From Hydrogenophaga sp. (GTDB taxonomy: Bacteria; Pseudomonadota; Gammaproteobacteria; Burkholderiales; Burkholderiaceae_C), in contig JAGXSV010000043.1 in assembly GCA_018333605.1 (NCBI GenBank), positions 1 through 64,000 of the forward strand: 64,000 nt of DNA. Direction: 5' to 3'. Below, one piece after another: positions 1 to 13,635 of this stretch. The notes below the pieces were generated by a model, which worked only from the letters and a program-made list of their open reading frames with translations, was not told the DNA's origin and made no database searches. A program made the position numbers and the translations under genes. Position 1 is the first letter of the stretch, and each line of letters opens with the position of its first letter.

Positions 1-701
1 TTGTGGCGGCAGTGCTCGCTGTTGGCCTGCGCAAACATCATCAGCTCCACGTCGGTGGGGTTGCGCTGCAAGCCGGTGAACGCGTTCACCAGGTAGTCGA
101 TCTCGTCGTCGGCCAGGGCCAGTCCCCAGGCGGTGTTGGCTTCCGCCAGGGCCCTGCGGCCACCCGCCAGCACGTCCACATGCGCCATGGGTGCAGCGTG
201 CAGTTCGGTGAACAAGGCGCTGGCCTGGCTGCGGTCGAGCGACACGTTTTCGGTCATGCGGTCGTGCAGGCTGTCGGCCACGGCCTGCAGTTGCTCGGCA
301 CTCAGGCTGGCTTTGCCCAGCAGGCCGCTTTTGAGCTGCAGCCGGAATTCCACCAGGCGTTCCACCCGGTGCAGCGCCAGGCCGCAGTTGTGGGCAATGT
401 CGGTGGCTTTGGACGCCCAGGGCGACACGGTGCCCAGCCGCGGCATGATCAGCAGGGCCGGGGCACCGCTCTCGGTCAGTTTCTGGTGCGCTGCGGTGCA
501 AGGCTCGCCGTAGGTCAGCAGCTGTCCCAGGCGCTCCACGGTGGCGGCATCGGGCTCGGCGTCAAACGACGCCAGGTGTACAAAGCGCGCCGTCAGGCCG
601 GTGATCTTGTCGGAAATGCCCACGAGGCGGGGCAGCATTTGCTGGACTTTGAAGTCGCTGATGGCATTGCCGCCATCAAAAAAGCGCAGGTGCAGGGACA
701 C
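1..701 (-). CDS. purL: Phosphoribosylformylglycinamidine synthase, N-terminal part (truncated by window edge)
   Basis: Minus-strand reading from GTG at 701: [35 protein letters not shown]...; continues to ...[15 protein letters not shown] at the window edge, the typical PurL motif. Not in the ORF track because it is incomplete and GTG-started. Confidence 0.9.
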   Translation of the reverse strand, partial: MSLHLRFFDGGNAISDFKVQQMLPRLVGISDKITGLTARFVHLASFDAEPDAATVERLGQLLTYGEPCTAAHQKLTESGAPALLIMPRLGTVSPWASKATDIAHNCGLALHRVERLVEFRLQLKSGLLGKASLSAEQLQAVADSLHDRMTENVSLDRSQASALFTELHAAPMAHVDVLAGGRRALAEANTAWGLALADDEIDYLVNAFTGLQRNPTDVELMMFAQANSEHCRH

Positions 702-815
702 GGTGGGAGCCTGGGGTGCGTGAACCCAGAGGGTGGGTGGAAACCCGCGATTTTACCCGGGCAACCCGGCCACCCCTGCCAACCACGACCAGGCCCGGTG
801 GGATAATCCGGCGCT

Positions 816-1643
816 ATGAGCATCACCTATAAAGACGAAGCCGGCATTGCGGGCATGCGCGTGGCCGGCCGACTGGCCTCAGAGGTGCTGGACCACCTGA
901 CACCGCTGATCCAGCCCGGCATGACCACGCTGGAAATCGACCGCCTGGCGGCCGAGTACATGAAACAGCAGGGCACGCGTTCGGCCACCATCGGTTACCA
1001 GCCCAGCGGCTACCCGCCCTACCCCGGCCACCTGTGCACGTCCATCAACCAGGTGGTGTGCCACGGCATTCCCAATGAAAAGCCGCTGAAAAAAGGTGAC
1101 ATCCTGAACATCGACGTCACCGTGATCACGCCCGAAGGCTGGTACGGCGACAACAGCCGCATGTTCCTCATCGGTGGCGAAGCGGCCTGCAGCATCCAGG
1201 CCCGACGGCTGTGCCACGTCACCTTTGAAGCCATGTGGAAGGGTATTGCCATGGTCAAACCGGGCGTGCGCCTGGGCGACATTGGTCACGCCATTCAGAC
1301 CTTTGCCGAGGGCAACGGCTTTTCGGTGGTGCGTGAGTTTTGCGGCCACGGCATTGGTCAGCGCTTTCACGAAGACCCGCAGGTGTTGCACTACGGTCGT
1401 CCCGGCACGCTGGAGGAGCTGAAACCCGGCATGACCTTCACCATCGAACCCATGATCAACGCGGGTAAGCGCGACATCAAGGAAATGGGCGACGGCTGGA
1501 CCATCGTGACCAAAGACCGCTCACTCTCGGCCCAATGGGAACACACCATTCTGGTCACGCCCACGGGCTACGAGGTGCTCACACTCTCGGCTGGCAGCCC
1601 ACCGGTGCCCGCTTTTGTGAACCAGGCCCCTGCCACCGTCTGA
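816..1643 (+). CDS. map: Type I methionine aminopeptidase
   Basis: 275 aa; [40 protein letters not shown] and [19 protein letters not shown] motifs. Confidence 0.96.
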   Translation: MSITYKDEAGIAGMRVAGRLASEVLDHLTPLIQPGMTTLEIDRLAAEYMKQQGTRSATIGYQPSGYPPYPGHLCTSINQVVCHGIPNEKPLKKGDILNIDVTVITPEGWYGDNSRMFLIGGEAACSIQARRLCHVTFEAMWKGIAMVKPGVRLGDIGHAIQTFAEGNGFSVVREFCGHGIGQRFHEDPQVLHYGRPGTLEELKPGMTFTIEPMINAGKRDIKEMGDGWTIVTKDRSLSAQWEHTILVTPTGYEVLTLSAGSPPVPAFVNQAPATV

Positions 1644-1671
1644 CGGGGCAACCGGCCACCAGGAGAACGCC

Positions 1672-4431
1672 ATGAGCGAGCCCACGGGTGACATTGGGGC
1701 GCTTCGCCTCCAGTACCGCCACGACAAATCGGCGCTGCTGGAGCAGCTGGGCGTGCAAGGCTCGTCGTCCCGGGGCGTGCGCAGCGCCTTGCACCGCCTG
1801 GCACGCCTGACTGACCAGACCTTGCGTGAACTCTGGAAGCACGCCGGCTTCGGCCCCGACTTCAGTCTCCTGGCGGTGGGCGGTTACGGCCGCGGCGAGC
1901 TGTTTCCGTTTTCAGATGTGGACGTGCTGGTGCTGCTGCCCGACAGCAGTCACCCCGAGCAGGACGAAGCCCTCAAGTCGGGGCTGGAAGGTTTCATCGG
2001 CTCTTGCTGGGATGTGGGCCTTGAAATTGGCTCCAGCGTGCGCACCGCCGCCGATTGTTTGCAGGAAGCCGCCAAAGATGTGACGGTGCAGACCTCGCTC
2101 CTGGAATGCCGCCTGATCTGCGGCAGCAAGGCGCAGTTCAATGCCTTGGTGGGCCAGTTGAACGAGGCCATGGATCCCAAGGTCTTTTTTGTGGCCAAGA
2201 CACTGGAGATGCGCCAGCGCCACAACAAGTTTGAGAACACGCCGTATTCTCTGGAGCCGAACTGCAAAGAATCGCCAGGTGGCCTGCGCGACTTGCAAAT
2301 TATTTTGTGGGTGGCCAAGGCCGCTGGTCTGGGACGCAGCTGGGACGAACTGGCCCGCAAAGGCCTTGCCACACCGCTGGAGATTCGGCAGATCAAGGCC
2401 AACGAAGCCCTGCTCGGCCTGATCAGGGCGCGGCTGCACCTGCTGGCCAACCGCCGCGAAGACCGGCTGGTGTTTGATCTGCAGACAGCCGTGGCCGAGT
2501 CGTTCGGTTTCAAGGCCCAGGCGCCTGCTGCCATCGTCGCCCCGAGCGTCCCGGGGCCCCACGCAGCGCCCAACACGCGCAGCACCCGCCGCGCCAGTGA
2601 AGCACTGATGAAGCGCTATTACTGGGCGGCCAAGGCCGTGACCCAGCTCAACCAGATTTTGCTGCTGAACATTGAAGAGCGCCTGAGCAGTGACGACGCC
2701 GGCAGGGACCGGCGGCGCCCGATCAACGAGCGCTTTTTCGACAAGGGAGGCATGCTGGAGGTGGCGCACGACAACCTGTATGAGCAGCAGCCGCAGGCCA
2801 TATTGGAAACTTTTCTGATTTACCAGACCACGGTGGGCATCAAGGGCTTGTCGGCGCGCACCCTGCGGGCACTCTACAACGCGCGGCCGGTGATGAATGC
2901 CCAGTTTCGTGCCGACCCGGTCAACCGAGCAACGTTTCTGAGCATCCTGAAACAGCCCGATGGCATCACCCACGCCATGCGTTTGATGAACCAGACCTCG
3001 GTGCTCGGGCGCTACCTCTGGGTGTTCCGCAATATCGTCGGGCAGATGCAGCATGACCTGTTTCACGTCTACACCGTGGACCAGCACATTTTGATGGTGT
3101 TGCGCAACATGCGGCGCTTCTTCATTGCCGAGCATTCCCATGAGTATCCATTTTGTTCGCAGCTGGCCGCGGGCTGGGACAAGCCGTGGATTCTCTACAT
3201 TGCCGCGCTGTTTCACGACATCGCCAAAGGCCGTGGCGGTGACCACTCCGAGCTGGGCGCGCGCGATGTGCGCACCTTTTGCCGTCAGCACGGCATTGCC
3301 CGCGAAGACAGCCAGCTGATGGCGTTTCTGGTGTCCGAACACCTGACCATGAGCCGCATGGCGCAAAAGGAAGACCTGAGCGACCCGGACGTGATCAACG
3401 CCTTCGCCCAACGCGTGGGCAACGAGCGCTACCTGACCGCGCTTTACCTGCTCACGGTGGCCGACATTCGCGGCACCAGTCCCAAGGTATGGAACGCCTG
3501 GAAGGGCAAGCTGCTGGAGGACCTGTACCGCTACACGCTGCGCGCGCTCGGCGGGCGCGCACCTGACCCCGGCGCAGTGGTGGAAGCCCGCAAACGCGAA
3601 GCCCTGGCGCTGCTGGCGCTGCACGCCCTGCCCCACCTGGCGCACAAGGCACTGTGGGACACGCTGGACGTGAGTTACTTCATGCGCCACCAGGCGGACG
3701 AAATTGCGTGGCACACCCGGGTACTGACCAAGCAGCTGGCCCTGACCGCTGCGCAAACCAGCACACAACTGGCCACGCAACAGGCCCGCGCTGCCGCCAA
3801 GCGACCGGCCAGACCAGCCGCTGCGGCCAACGCAGCAGCGGAGTCACTGCAACACGCCATCGTGCGCGCCCGCCTTTCCCCCGAGGGCGAAGGCCTGCAG
3901 GTGCTGGTGTACGCACCCGACCAGCACGACCTGTTTGCACGCATTTGTGGCTACTTCGACACTTCGGGCTTCAGCATTCTGGATGCGCGCATTCACACCA
4001 CCCAGAACGGCCATGCGCTGGACACCTTTCAGGTGGTGGCGCCCACGCTGTCAGAACACTACCGCGAACTCATCGCCATGGTGGAAAACGACCTGACCCA
4101 GACCATTGACGAACGCGGACCGCTCCCTGCTCCCAGCAAAGGCCGCCTGTCCCGCCGGGTGAAGAACTTCCCCGTGACCCCACGCGTGGACCTGCGCCCC
4201 GATGAGAAAGCGCAACGCTGGCTGCTCAGCGTGTCGGCCAGTGACCGCGCCGGCTTGCTGTACTGCATTTCACGGGTGCTGGCGCGCAACGACATCAACG
4301 TGCAACTCGCCAAGATCACCACACTGGGTGAACGCGTGGAAGACACTTTTCTCATCAGCGGTCCACAGTTGCAGGTGAACAAACGGCAGATCGAGATCGA
4401 GACCGAACTGCTGGAGGCGCTGGCGGGCTGA
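1672..4431 (+). CDS. glnD: [Protein-PII] uridylyltransferase / uridylyl-removing enzyme
   Basis: 919 aa; [20 protein letters not shown] nucleotidyltransferase motif, [17 protein letters not shown] domain, C-terminal ACT repeats. Confidence 0.96.
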   Translation: MSEPTGDIGALRLQYRHDKSALLEQLGVQGSSSRGVRSALHRLARLTDQTLRELWKHAGFGPDFSLLAVGGYGRGELFPFSDVDVLVLLPDSSHPEQDEALKSGLEGFIGSCWDVGLEIGSSVRTAADCLQEAAKDVTVQTSLLECRLICGSKAQFNALVGQLNEAMDPKVFFVAKTLEMRQRHNKFENTPYSLEPNCKESPGGLRDLQIILWVAKAAGLGRSWDELARKGLATPLEIRQIKANEALLGLIRARLHLLANRREDRLVFDLQTAVAESFGFKAQAPAAIVAPSVPGPHAAPNTRSTRRASEALMKRYYWAAKAVTQLNQILLLNIEERLSSDDAGRDRRRPINERFFDKGGMLEVAHDNLYEQQPQAILETFLIYQTTVGIKGLSARTLRALYNARPVMNAQFRADPVNRATFLSILKQPDGITHAMRLMNQTSVLGRYLWVFRNIVGQMQHDLFHVYTVDQHILMVLRNMRRFFIAEHSHEYPFCSQLAAGWDKPWILYIAALFHDIAKGRGGDHSELGARDVRTFCRQHGIAREDSQLMAFLVSEHLTMSRMAQKEDLSDPDVINAFAQRVGNERYLTALYLLTVADIRGTSPKVWNAWKGKLLEDLYRYTLRALGGRAPDPGAVVEARKREALALLALHALPHLAHKALWDTLDVSYFMRHQADEIAWHTRVLTKQLALTAAQTSTQLATQQARAAAKRPARPAAAANAAAESLQHAIVRARLSPEGEGLQVLVYAPDQHDLFARICGYFDTSGFSILDARIHTTQNGHALDTFQVVAPTLSEHYRELIAMVENDLTQTIDERGPLPAPSKGRLSRRVKNFPVTPRVDLRPDEKAQRWLLSVSASDRAGLLYCISRVLARNDINVQLAKITTLGERVEDTFLISGPQLQVNKRQIEIETELLEALAG

Positions 4432-4475
4432 GCCCTTCCACCTTGCTGTTGATTCAGCCCGGTTTTGTCTTCACT

Positions 4476-4499
4476 CCCTCTCCCTCTTGCGGGAGAGGG
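4476..4499. repeat. Perfect palindrome CCCTCTCCC-tcttgc-GGGAGAGGG between convergent glnD and def; possible bidirectional terminator or REP-like element
   Basis: 9-bp perfect inverted repeat seen directly in the intergenic region between convergent genes. Confidence 0.6.
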
Positions 4500-4526
4500 C
4501 CGGGGCGACGGGCGTCTGAGTTCTGG

Positions 4527-5063
4527 TCAGCCATCATCGCCCGCGTCCAGCCCGGGAAACAGCACCTCGGTAAAGCCAAAGCGCGTGAAGTCGCGCACCC
4601 GCATGGGGTACAGCTTGCCCCAGAGGTGGTCGCACTCATGCTGCACCACCCGGGCGTGAAAGCCCTCGGCCTCGCGGTCAATCGCCTGGCCCAACGCGTC
4701 AAACCCCTGGTAGCGGATGCGCTTGAAACGCGGCACCACGCCGCGCAGGCCGGGCACCGACAAACAACCCTCCCAGCCTTCTTCTTCGTCGCCCAGCGGC
4801 ATGATCACCGGGTTGACCAACACCGTGCGCGGCACCACCGGGGCTTCTGGGTAGCGCGAGTTGGGCGCGTCGGTGCCAAAAATCACCACCTGCAGGTCCA
4901 CCCCGATCTGCGGCGCCGCCAGTCCCGCACCGTTGGCCGCCGCCATGGTCTCCATCATGTCCGTCACCAGGCGGTGCAGCTCAAGCGTGTTGAAAGTGCC
5001 CACAGGCTGCGCCACACGCAGCAGGCGCGGGTCGCCCATTTTCAGGATGGTGTGAATAGTCAT
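4527..5063 (-). CDS. def: Peptide deformylase
   Basis: 178 aa; [28 protein letters not shown] motifs. Confidence 0.96.
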   Translation of the reverse strand: MTIHTILKMGDPRLLRVAQPVGTFNTLELHRLVTDMMETMAAANGAGLAAPQIGVDLQVVIFGTDAPNSRYPEAPVVPRTVLVNPVIMPLGDEEEGWEGCLSVPGLRGVVPRFKRIRYQGFDALGQAIDREAEGFHARVVQHECDHLWGKLYPMRVRDFTRFGFTEVLFPGLDAGDDG

Positions 5064-5262
5064 GCTGCTTTTTCGGGAGTTATGGATTACCCCGTGGGGT
5101 GTTGGGCCGGGCCGCTATAAAGTGAGGTTTTCAACCGAGAGGAACCATTCGGGTTGCGTCGGCTGGTGGATGCTGTTGCGAGTCCGTTTTGTCCCGACTG
5201 CGCAGGCCATGGCTAGTGTCATGACCGCCGAAGATCGGCAAAAATGGCCGCAACGGCACCGC

Positions 5263-5294
5263 CAGCACCACAACAGCACCACAACAGCACCAAA
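5263..5294. repeat. Short tandem repeat, 11-bp unit CAGCACCACAA, ~2.7 copies
   Basis: cagcaccacaa cagcaccacaa cagcaccaaa upstream of the cytochrome gene. Confidence 0.7.
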
Positions 5295-5341
5295 GGTGCG
5301 CCGAATGGGCGATCTCGGTTTCACTGCCCGGAGAATTTTCC

Positions 5342-5713
5342 ATGCAAACACGCGTTCGCGCTCTACCCCCCGTTTCCAGCCGGCTGCGCTGGGCCGCCAC
5401 CGCCTTGCTGCTGGGCGGCTCGTTGGTGTTTTTCAGCACCGCCACACGAGCCCAGGGCGCCGAAATCTTCAAAGACGCCAACCTCGCGCTCGGTGAAAAG
5501 CTCATTGCCGAACACAAGTGCGTGGCCTGCCACGCCAGCAAAGTGGGCGGCGACGGCAGCGCCATGTACAAGCCGCTGGGCAAGATCAACACCGCCGGCC
5601 TGTTGCGCGGTATGGTGGAGATGTGCAACACCAGCATGAACCTGGGCCTGTTTCCCGAAGAGGTGAGTGATGTGGCGGCGGTGCTCAATCGAGACCATTA
5701 CAAGTTCAAATAA
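5342..5713 (+). CDS. Small secreted c-type cytochrome-like protein
   Basis: 123 aa; N-terminal signal peptide (..TRAQGA) and a single CVACH (CxxCH) heme site. Confidence 0.8.
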   Translation: MQTRVRALPPVSSRLRWAATALLLGGSLVFFSTATRAQGAEIFKDANLALGEKLIAEHKCVACHASKVGGDGSAMYKPLGKINTAGLLRGMVEMCNTSMNLGLFPEEVSDVAAVLNRDHYKFK

Positions 5714-5728
5714 CGGATTGTTTGGAGA

Positions 5729-5788
5729 CTGCGCGCGATGATGCCCTGGATCGCCATGAACAAGCTGGCAGACCAGACCCGCAACTGA
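5729..5788 (+). pseudogene. 3'-terminal remnant of ilvC ([19 protein letters not shown])
   Basis: Hand alignment to the 3' end of the intact ilvC at 43797 (..[19 protein letters not shown]): 56/60 nt identical, sharing the stop codon. Confidence 0.85.
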
Positions 5789-5972
5789 TTTCCTTGCGAG
5801 CAAAAGCACCAGCGATACCTTGAAAAGGCCCGTCACGGCCAGCAAAGGGCACTTGGGTGGCCGTTTCTACTCGTGGCGTCAGCTTGTTGCTGCCTTACAC
5901 TGGTGTTTTGTTTGTTGGGCGCAGGGCCGGTCATTGGCGCGTTCACTTGCCTCGGCTTTTTCAGAGAAATAC

Positions 5973-6782
5973 ATGCACGACGGATCCGACCCACTCATGC
6001 CTCAGAACGAAGAGATGCGCAAACGGCGCAAGGGCATCTATATGCTGCCCAACATGATCACGCTGGCAGCGCTCTTCGGGGGGTTTTACGCCATCGTGAT
6101 GGCCATGAACGGGCGCTACGACTTGGCGACCGTGGCCATCTTCGTGGCCATGGTGCTGGACAGCCTGGACGGCCGCGTGGCCCGCATGACGAACACCCAG
6201 AGTGCATTTGGTGAGCAGATGGATTCCTTGTCCGACATGGTGTCGTTTGGTGCTGCGCCCGCTCTGATTGCCTACATCTGGGCGCTGAGTGGTCTGGGAC
6301 GTTGGGGCTGGATAGCCGCTTTTGTTTACTGCGCCTGTGCGGCTTTGCGCCTGGCCCGTTTCAACGTCAACACCGGTGTCGTCGACAAGCGTTATTTTCA
6401 GGGTCTGCCGTCGCCCGCCGCCGCCGCGATGGTGGCTGGCTTTATCTGGCTGGCCACCGAATACGGGTTCAAGGGTTCTGAACTGGTGTGGCCCATGTTT
6501 GGCATCACCCTCTACGCTGGCCTGACCATGGTCACCAACGTGCCTTTTTACAGCTTCAAAGATCTCAGCCTCAAGAGGAGTGTGCCGTTCGCGTCCATTG
6601 TGCTGGTGGCTTTGGGCATTGCCGTGATCAATATCGACCCGCCCACGGTCCTGTTTGCTTTGTTCGTGCTGTACGGCTTGTCAGGCTATGCGGTGTATTT
6701 CTGGCGCAAGGCCAAGGGGCGACAAACCAGCGTGATCAGTACGTCGACCGATGAACCGGATGAGCGCGGGCTGCACGAGTGA
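5973..6782 (+). CDS. pssA: CDP-diacylglycerol--serine O-phosphatidyltransferase
   Basis: MLPNMITLAALFGGFYA and DSLDGRVARMTNTQSAFGEQMDSLSDMVSFG (CDP-alcohol phosphatidyltransferase motif DGxxAR..G..xDxxxD); start codon uncertain. Confidence 0.92.
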   Translation: MHDGSDPLMPQNEEMRKRRKGIYMLPNMITLAALFGGFYAIVMAMNGRYDLATVAIFVAMVLDSLDGRVARMTNTQSAFGEQMDSLSDMVSFGAAPALIAYIWALSGLGRWGWIAAFVYCACAALRLARFNVNTGVVDKRYFQGLPSPAAAAMVAGFIWLATEYGFKGSELVWPMFGITLYAGLTMVTNVPFYSFKDLSLKRSVPFASIVLVALGIAVINIDPPTVLFALFVLYGLSGYAVYFWRKAKGRQTSVISTSTDEPDERGLHE

Positions 6783-6853
6783 GCGGTGGGCCAGGCACCA
6801 ACGCTTCAAACATCGGCGCGTCTGGGGCACAACCTTGATCCGGCAAGATTTAT

Positions 6854-7190
6854 TCATGAAACGGTGCAAGCGACTTCCGGGTCACCGAAGTACTTTTTCA
6901 CCCGCTCGGGGTCGGCCTCAAGCATCGTCGCGTATTCGGTCGCATAAGCTCTGAGCTTGGCCTTCGTTCGCATGGACACCCTGGAGCCGATCGCCTGTTT
7001 GAGGTCCGCGTTTAGCCGCTCCTCTGGTCCTGTAAATTAAACTCCGGGCTGTAACGGGGCAGGCAGAGCAACTTGATCCTCTGCACATTGGCCAACGCCC
7101 GGGCCTTTACGGGCTTGCTGTGGTGAACCCTCAAGCTGTCCCATATCAAGAACACTTTATCTGCGCCTGGTCGTCGCCAATGCCGAGGGA
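6854..7190 (-). mobile_element. IS630-family transposase C-terminal remnant, frameshifted
   Basis: Minus strand: DKVFLIWDSLRVHHSKPVKARALANVQRIKLLCLPRYSPEFN [frameshift] ERLNADLKQAIGSRVSMRTKAKLRAYATEYATMLEADPERVKKYFGDPEVACTVS*. Confidence 0.85.
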
Positions 7191-7218
7191 CTGCTGCGGG
7201 CCACCGCCCACCGGGTCG

Positions 7219-7430
7219 TTACGAAGCGGTCGAGAAGTGCACCAAGGTGGAGGCCATCCTCGCAAGTGCACGCGCTGGACGGCTCCAGGTGCAGGACGCA
7301 GCGGTGGCCAAGGCCAATGCAGCGGGACGGCGAGCCGACGACTCCGTGATCGGGAATCCGAGGCTGCGTTCGATTGGGGGTGGCCGCCGGCTTTGGCCTG
7401 CTGGCTGGCGTCCTGATCGGTCGTCGATGA
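7219..7430 (+). pseudogene. DUF883 (YqjD/ElaB-like) protein remnant, frameshifted
   Basis: VEAILASARAGRLQVQDAAVAKANAAGRRADDSVIGNP.. then in another frame VAAGFGLLAGVLIGRR*, the typical C-terminal TM motif. Confidence 0.75.
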
Positions 7431-7449
7431 GTTCGCGCACCAAGGCCAT

Positions 7450-7745
7450 GCCGTGCTCACCGCTGCCGTGCTGAAACCCATAGGGGACAGCGCGCGCGGC
7501 GCGGCGTTCGCGGTGCTGCTGGTTTATCTGGGCGTCGGCGCACTGACGCTGTAGCCTGCGCACACCCACCGGCGCCTTTGCGGCGAGTGCCAACGTGCTG
7601 GCGCGTGATCGGGCTGCGCTGGCGCCCGATGGAGCCAGGTCCGCTGGCGGACGCCCCCGATGACGGAGAATTCGCAACGCGCCCTGCTGCTGCGTCGGCA
7701 GCACCTGCTGGCGGGCAGCCAGGCGCTGCCCCCTCACGAAGACAC
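7450..7745 (+). pseudogene. Possible YqjE/YqjK-like remnants downstream of the DUF883 remnant
   Basis: VLTAAVLKPIGDSARGAAFAVLLVYLGVGALTL* and MTENSQRALLLRRQHLLAGSQALP; no intact ORF; gene order fits yqjD-yqjE-yqjK. Confidence 0.4.
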
Positions 7746-7766
7746 CGCAACACGCCATCAAACCCC

Positions 7767-8490
7767 ATGATCGACCATGTGCTTGCCGCCATTCCTGGTC
7801 ATGGGGACAAGCTGATTGCGACCGCGATCCTGATCGCCGTTGGCCTGGTGTTGTTCCAGCGCTGGTTGCGCTGCCTGGCACGCGGCGAGATATCGGCCGA
7901 GAAGCGCCGACTGCACCTGGCATGGGCGCGCAACCGGATCTGGGTCGTGGTGCTGCTGACCACCGTCAGGGTCTGGGCCGCGACCATCGCCGGCTTCGCG
8001 TTGTCGTTAGCGGCTGTCGCGGCCGCTCTCCTGATCGTCAGCAGGGAGCTGGTGATGTGCGTGCTCGGCCACATCTACGGCACCAGGGTGCAGCGGTTCA
8101 AGGCTGGCGATCTGATCGAGTTCCAATTCTTCCGGGGCAGCATCGTCGATGCCGACCTGTTTACCAGCACCCTGGTGGAGCAAGATGGCGCCGGTACACT
8201 CACGGGCAAGACGGTTGAATTCCCGAACGGGCTGCTGCCGACCAGGCGAATGGCGACGGGCGCGACCCGGCCTTGGCGCACTTCCGCAAGATCTCCGACG
8301 AGAGCTTCATCGCCTACCCTTCAGGGCGCAGCAAGGTCACCTGGGACATCGCCGACCCGATGCGGCCGATACTGATCGCGCGCGTCGCCTGCCCCAGCGG
8401 CGAGCACGCCCATGTCGAACAGACCGTCTTGCGCGACACCTGGCGGGCGGTCGTGCGTGCAGGTGCAACCTCACCAACACCTCGACGATG
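7767..8490 (+). pseudogene. MscS-like mechanosensitive channel, frameshifted
   Basis: MIDHVLAAIPGHGDKLIATAILIAV...AGDLIEFQFFRGSIVDADLFTSTLVEQDGAGTLTGKTVEFPNGLLPT, then the frame shifts to ALAHFRKISDESFIAYPSGRSKVTWDIADPMRP.. Confidence 0.7.
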
Positions 8491-8510
8491 ACCCCAGGAG
8501 TGACCCAACA

Positions 8511-11219
<2,709 letters not shown>

Positions 11220-11243
11220 GCACCCGGGGCGCGGCAAACCTGA

Positions 11244-12140
11244 TCAGTGCGCCAGCCCGTTGACCCAGCGCTCGATCACCGAGCGCACCTCGACCGGTCG
11301 CTCCGTCAGCGGCCAGTGCTGGCATTCGATCGTCGCGAGGGTCAGGGACGGCGCGCGTGCCAGCCGGTGGCGCATGACCGCCGGGTCGGCGAAAGTCGCC
11401 CCCCCGGACAGCAGCGCCAGCACCGGCATCGCGAGCGTCGCCGGGTCGGGCGACGCTCGGAACATTTCGGCCAGAGCCGACAGGTAGGTGGCGCTGCGCG
11501 TGCTGCGCAGATCGGCCCGCACCGAGCTGTAGCGGCGCACGAAGGCGGCCTCGGCCTCGGCCGAGCGCAGCGCCTGGCGGGCCTGTTCGTCGAGTTCGCG
11601 CAAATCCAGGGGCGTCAGACGGCGCCGCCGCAAACCCAGCGCGTTGAGTGCGCGGACCAGCAGCGCCAGCCCCCGCAGCACCGGCGCGCCGAGCGCCAGC
11701 AGCCGACGCCGACCGGTGAGCGCTTCACGGAACACCGGGTCGATCAGCACCAGCGCGCTCGCGCGGTGCGCGTGGCGGCGCGCGAAATGCAGCGCCAGCT
11801 GCGCGCCCAGGCTGTGGCCGACGAGGATCGCCTGCGCGTGGCCTTCCTGGTCCAGCAAGGCGGCCAGATCGTCGGCCCAGACCTCCATGCCGATCGGGCC
11901 ACCGGCGTCCGAGCCGCCGTGGCCGCGCAGGTCGATGCGGATCAGATCGTGCCGGTCGCGCAGCGCGCTGTACTCGACGAACTCGGACCAGCGCGTCAGG
12001 TTGCTGGCCAGCCCATGCAGAAGAACGACCGGATGGTCGCGTGTCGGGCCGGACGCGGGCATCACGCGGAACCTGATCGTCTGGCCATCGGGGCGGCGCA
12101 GTGTGCGGCTGGTCTCTGCAGGGGTCGGCAAACGTTCCAT
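11244..12140 (-). CDS. Alpha/beta hydrolase
   Basis: VVLLHGLASNLTRW, DLRGHGGSD, LVGHSLGAQLAL nucleophile elbow. Confidence 0.88.
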   Translation of the reverse strand: MERLPTPAETSRTLRRPDGQTIRFRVMPASGPTRDHPVVLLHGLASNLTRWSEFVEYSALRDRHDLIRIDLRGHGGSDAGGPIGMEVWADDLAALLDQEGHAQAILVGHSLGAQLALHFARRHAHRASALVLIDPVFREALTGRRRLLALGAPVLRGLALLVRALNALGLRRRRLTPLDLRELDEQARQALRSAEAEAAFVRRYSSVRADLRSTRSATYLSALAEMFRASPDPATLAMPVLALLSGGATFADPAVMRHRLARAPSLTLATIECQHWPLTERPVEVRSVIERWVNGLAH

Positions 12141-12366
12141 GGTGGCTGCATTCTGCCGCTGTTGAGTGCTAATATCCGGTCCGGCGTGCGTCCATGCACA
12201 CCGCATGCACAGGGCAGCGCCATGCCACCGTGCTAGGATGCATTACAGCATTTTCATGCGCCTTTTCACCGCCTTGCTCTGGCTTCACAAACCAGCGCCC
12301 CTGATGCACGGATCGACCGATCCCGAGGGAAGATGCATGGGCCCCAGCCGGATTCAACAACAAGAC

Positions 12367-12927
12367 ATGCACGAGCCATCGATCCCCAGCGCCGAACCGT
12401 CGGTGACCACCCTGCCCGCCGCGCCTCCCCTGCGTCCGAGCCAGCTACTCGCTCGCGTTGGTGTGTTGGCGCTGCTGTGGTGGGTTGTGGCCGGCGGCAC
12501 GGCGTCGTCCTGGATCGTCGGCATTCCGGCGATCGCAGCCGCTGCGCTGCTCGCGCGCCCCGCACCCGATGCGGGCTGGCGCCTGAGCCTGCCGGGTGCG
12601 CTGCGCTTCACCACGTTTTTCCTGCGCGAGTCGCTGCGCGGCGGACTGGACGTGGCGCGGCGTGTCAGTGCGCCACGACCCCGCATTGCACCCGGCCTCT
12701 TGCACTACCACTGGCGGCTGCCCAGCGGCAGCCCGGCCCGGGCGCTCTTCGCGCTGTGTGCCAGCCTGCTGCCGGGCACCCTGGTGGCGAATGTCAGCGA
12801 GCAGGCACTCCTGATCCACGCTCTCGACATGGGTGCGCCGGTCGGTGACGATCTGGCAGCCCTCGAGCAGCGGGTCGCCGGCTTGTTCTCGCTCGAGTTG
12901 TCAGCGCCAGAGCCCGGCCATGGCTGA
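12367..12927 (+). CDS. Mrp/Mbh antiporter subunit E (MnhE/MbhA-like)
   Basis: Short membrane protein; LPGTLVANVSEQALLIHALD motif; first in a run of Mrp-like subunits. Confidence 0.82.
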   Translation: MHEPSIPSAEPSVTTLPAAPPLRPSQLLARVGVLALLWWVVAGGTASSWIVGIPAIAAAALLARPAPDAGWRLSLPGALRFTTFFLRESLRGGLDVARRVSAPRPRIAPGLLHYHWRLPSGSPARALFALCASLLPGTLVANVSEQALLIHALDMGAPVGDDLAALEQRVAGLFSLELSAPEPGHG

Positions 12928-13264
12928 GTGGATGGACACGGCGCTGGGGATCGTCGCCACGCTGGTGCTGGCGACCATCGCCCTGGGCCTCGTGCGCATC
13001 GAGCGTGGTCCGTCCAACGGCGACCGCATGCTGGCCGCGCAGTTGCTGGGCACCGGCGCGGTGGCGGTGCTGCTGCTGCTGGCGCGCGCAACCCACACCC
13101 CCGCCCTGCTGGACGTGGCCCTGGTGCTGGCGCTGCTCGCCAGCGTGGCCAACGCGGTGTTCGTGCTGCGCATCGGTGTGTCGCTGCCGCAGTCGCCGCC
13201 TGCGGCTTCAACCGGCACCGACCCAGCCCCCGACAAAGATACGGCGCAGGGGACCCGAGCATGA
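12920..13264 (+). CDS. Mrp antiporter subunit F (MnhF/MbhB-like)
   Basis: LGLVRIERGPSNGDRMLAAQLLGTGAVA, ALLDVALVLALLASVANAVF. Confidence 0.85.
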   Translation: MAEWMDTALGIVATLVLATIALGLVRIERGPSNGDRMLAAQLLGTGAVAVLLLLARATHTPALLDVALVLALLASVANAVFVLRIGVSLPQSPPAASTGTDPAPDKDTAQGTRA

Positions 13265-13635
13265 CCGGCATCCCCTGGCGCGAAGGGCTGTCGCTGGTGC
13301 TGATTGGTGTTGGCGTGCTGTTCTTCCTGGCCGGCAGCGTCGGCGTGTTGCGGCTGCCCGACCTGCTGTCGCGGCTGCACGCCTTGACCAAGGCCGACAA
13401 CCTCGGCCTGGGTCTGGTGGTGGCCGGTCTGATGCTGCAGGCTGCCAACGTGCAGGAGGTGCTCAAGCTGCTGCTGGTCTGGCTGCTGGTGTTGTTCGCC
13501 AGCTCGGTGGCCTGCTACCTGGTCGCGCGCTCGGCCACGGCCGCGGTGGTGCGGGCGGACGACGGCGCGCCAATACAGCCGACACAGCCGCCGCCCCCAG
13601 GCGAGCTGGCCGCCGGAGGCGCCAATGACCGCTGA
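13261..13635 (+). CDS. Mrp antiporter subunit G (MnhG/MbhC-like)
   Basis: GSVGVLRLPDLLSRLHALTKADNLGLGLVVAGL motif; overlaps the previous stop by 4 nt. Confidence 0.87.
   Translation: MTGIPWREGLSLVLIGVGVLFFLAGSVGVLRLPDLLSRLHALTKADNLGLGLVVAGLMLQAANVQEVLKLLLVWLLVLFASSVACYLVARSATAAVVRADDGAPIQPTQPPPPGELAAGGANDR

Noticed and set aside
3-806. 267-aa plus-strand ORF at window start
   Set aside because: Shadow of the minus-strand purL reading frame, which shows clear family motifs; the plus-strand translation has no recognisable domain.
1912-3780. 622-aa minus-strand ORF opposite glnD
   Set aside because: High-GC antisense shadow ORF; His/Gln/Val-rich composition, fully covered by glnD.
5835-5865. 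Decayed ilvC terminator copy downstream of the ilvC remnant (aaagggcacttgggtggccgttt)
   Set aside because: Resembles AAAGGCCACTTCGGTGGCTTTTTT but has too many mismatches and an offset spacing; may be chance.
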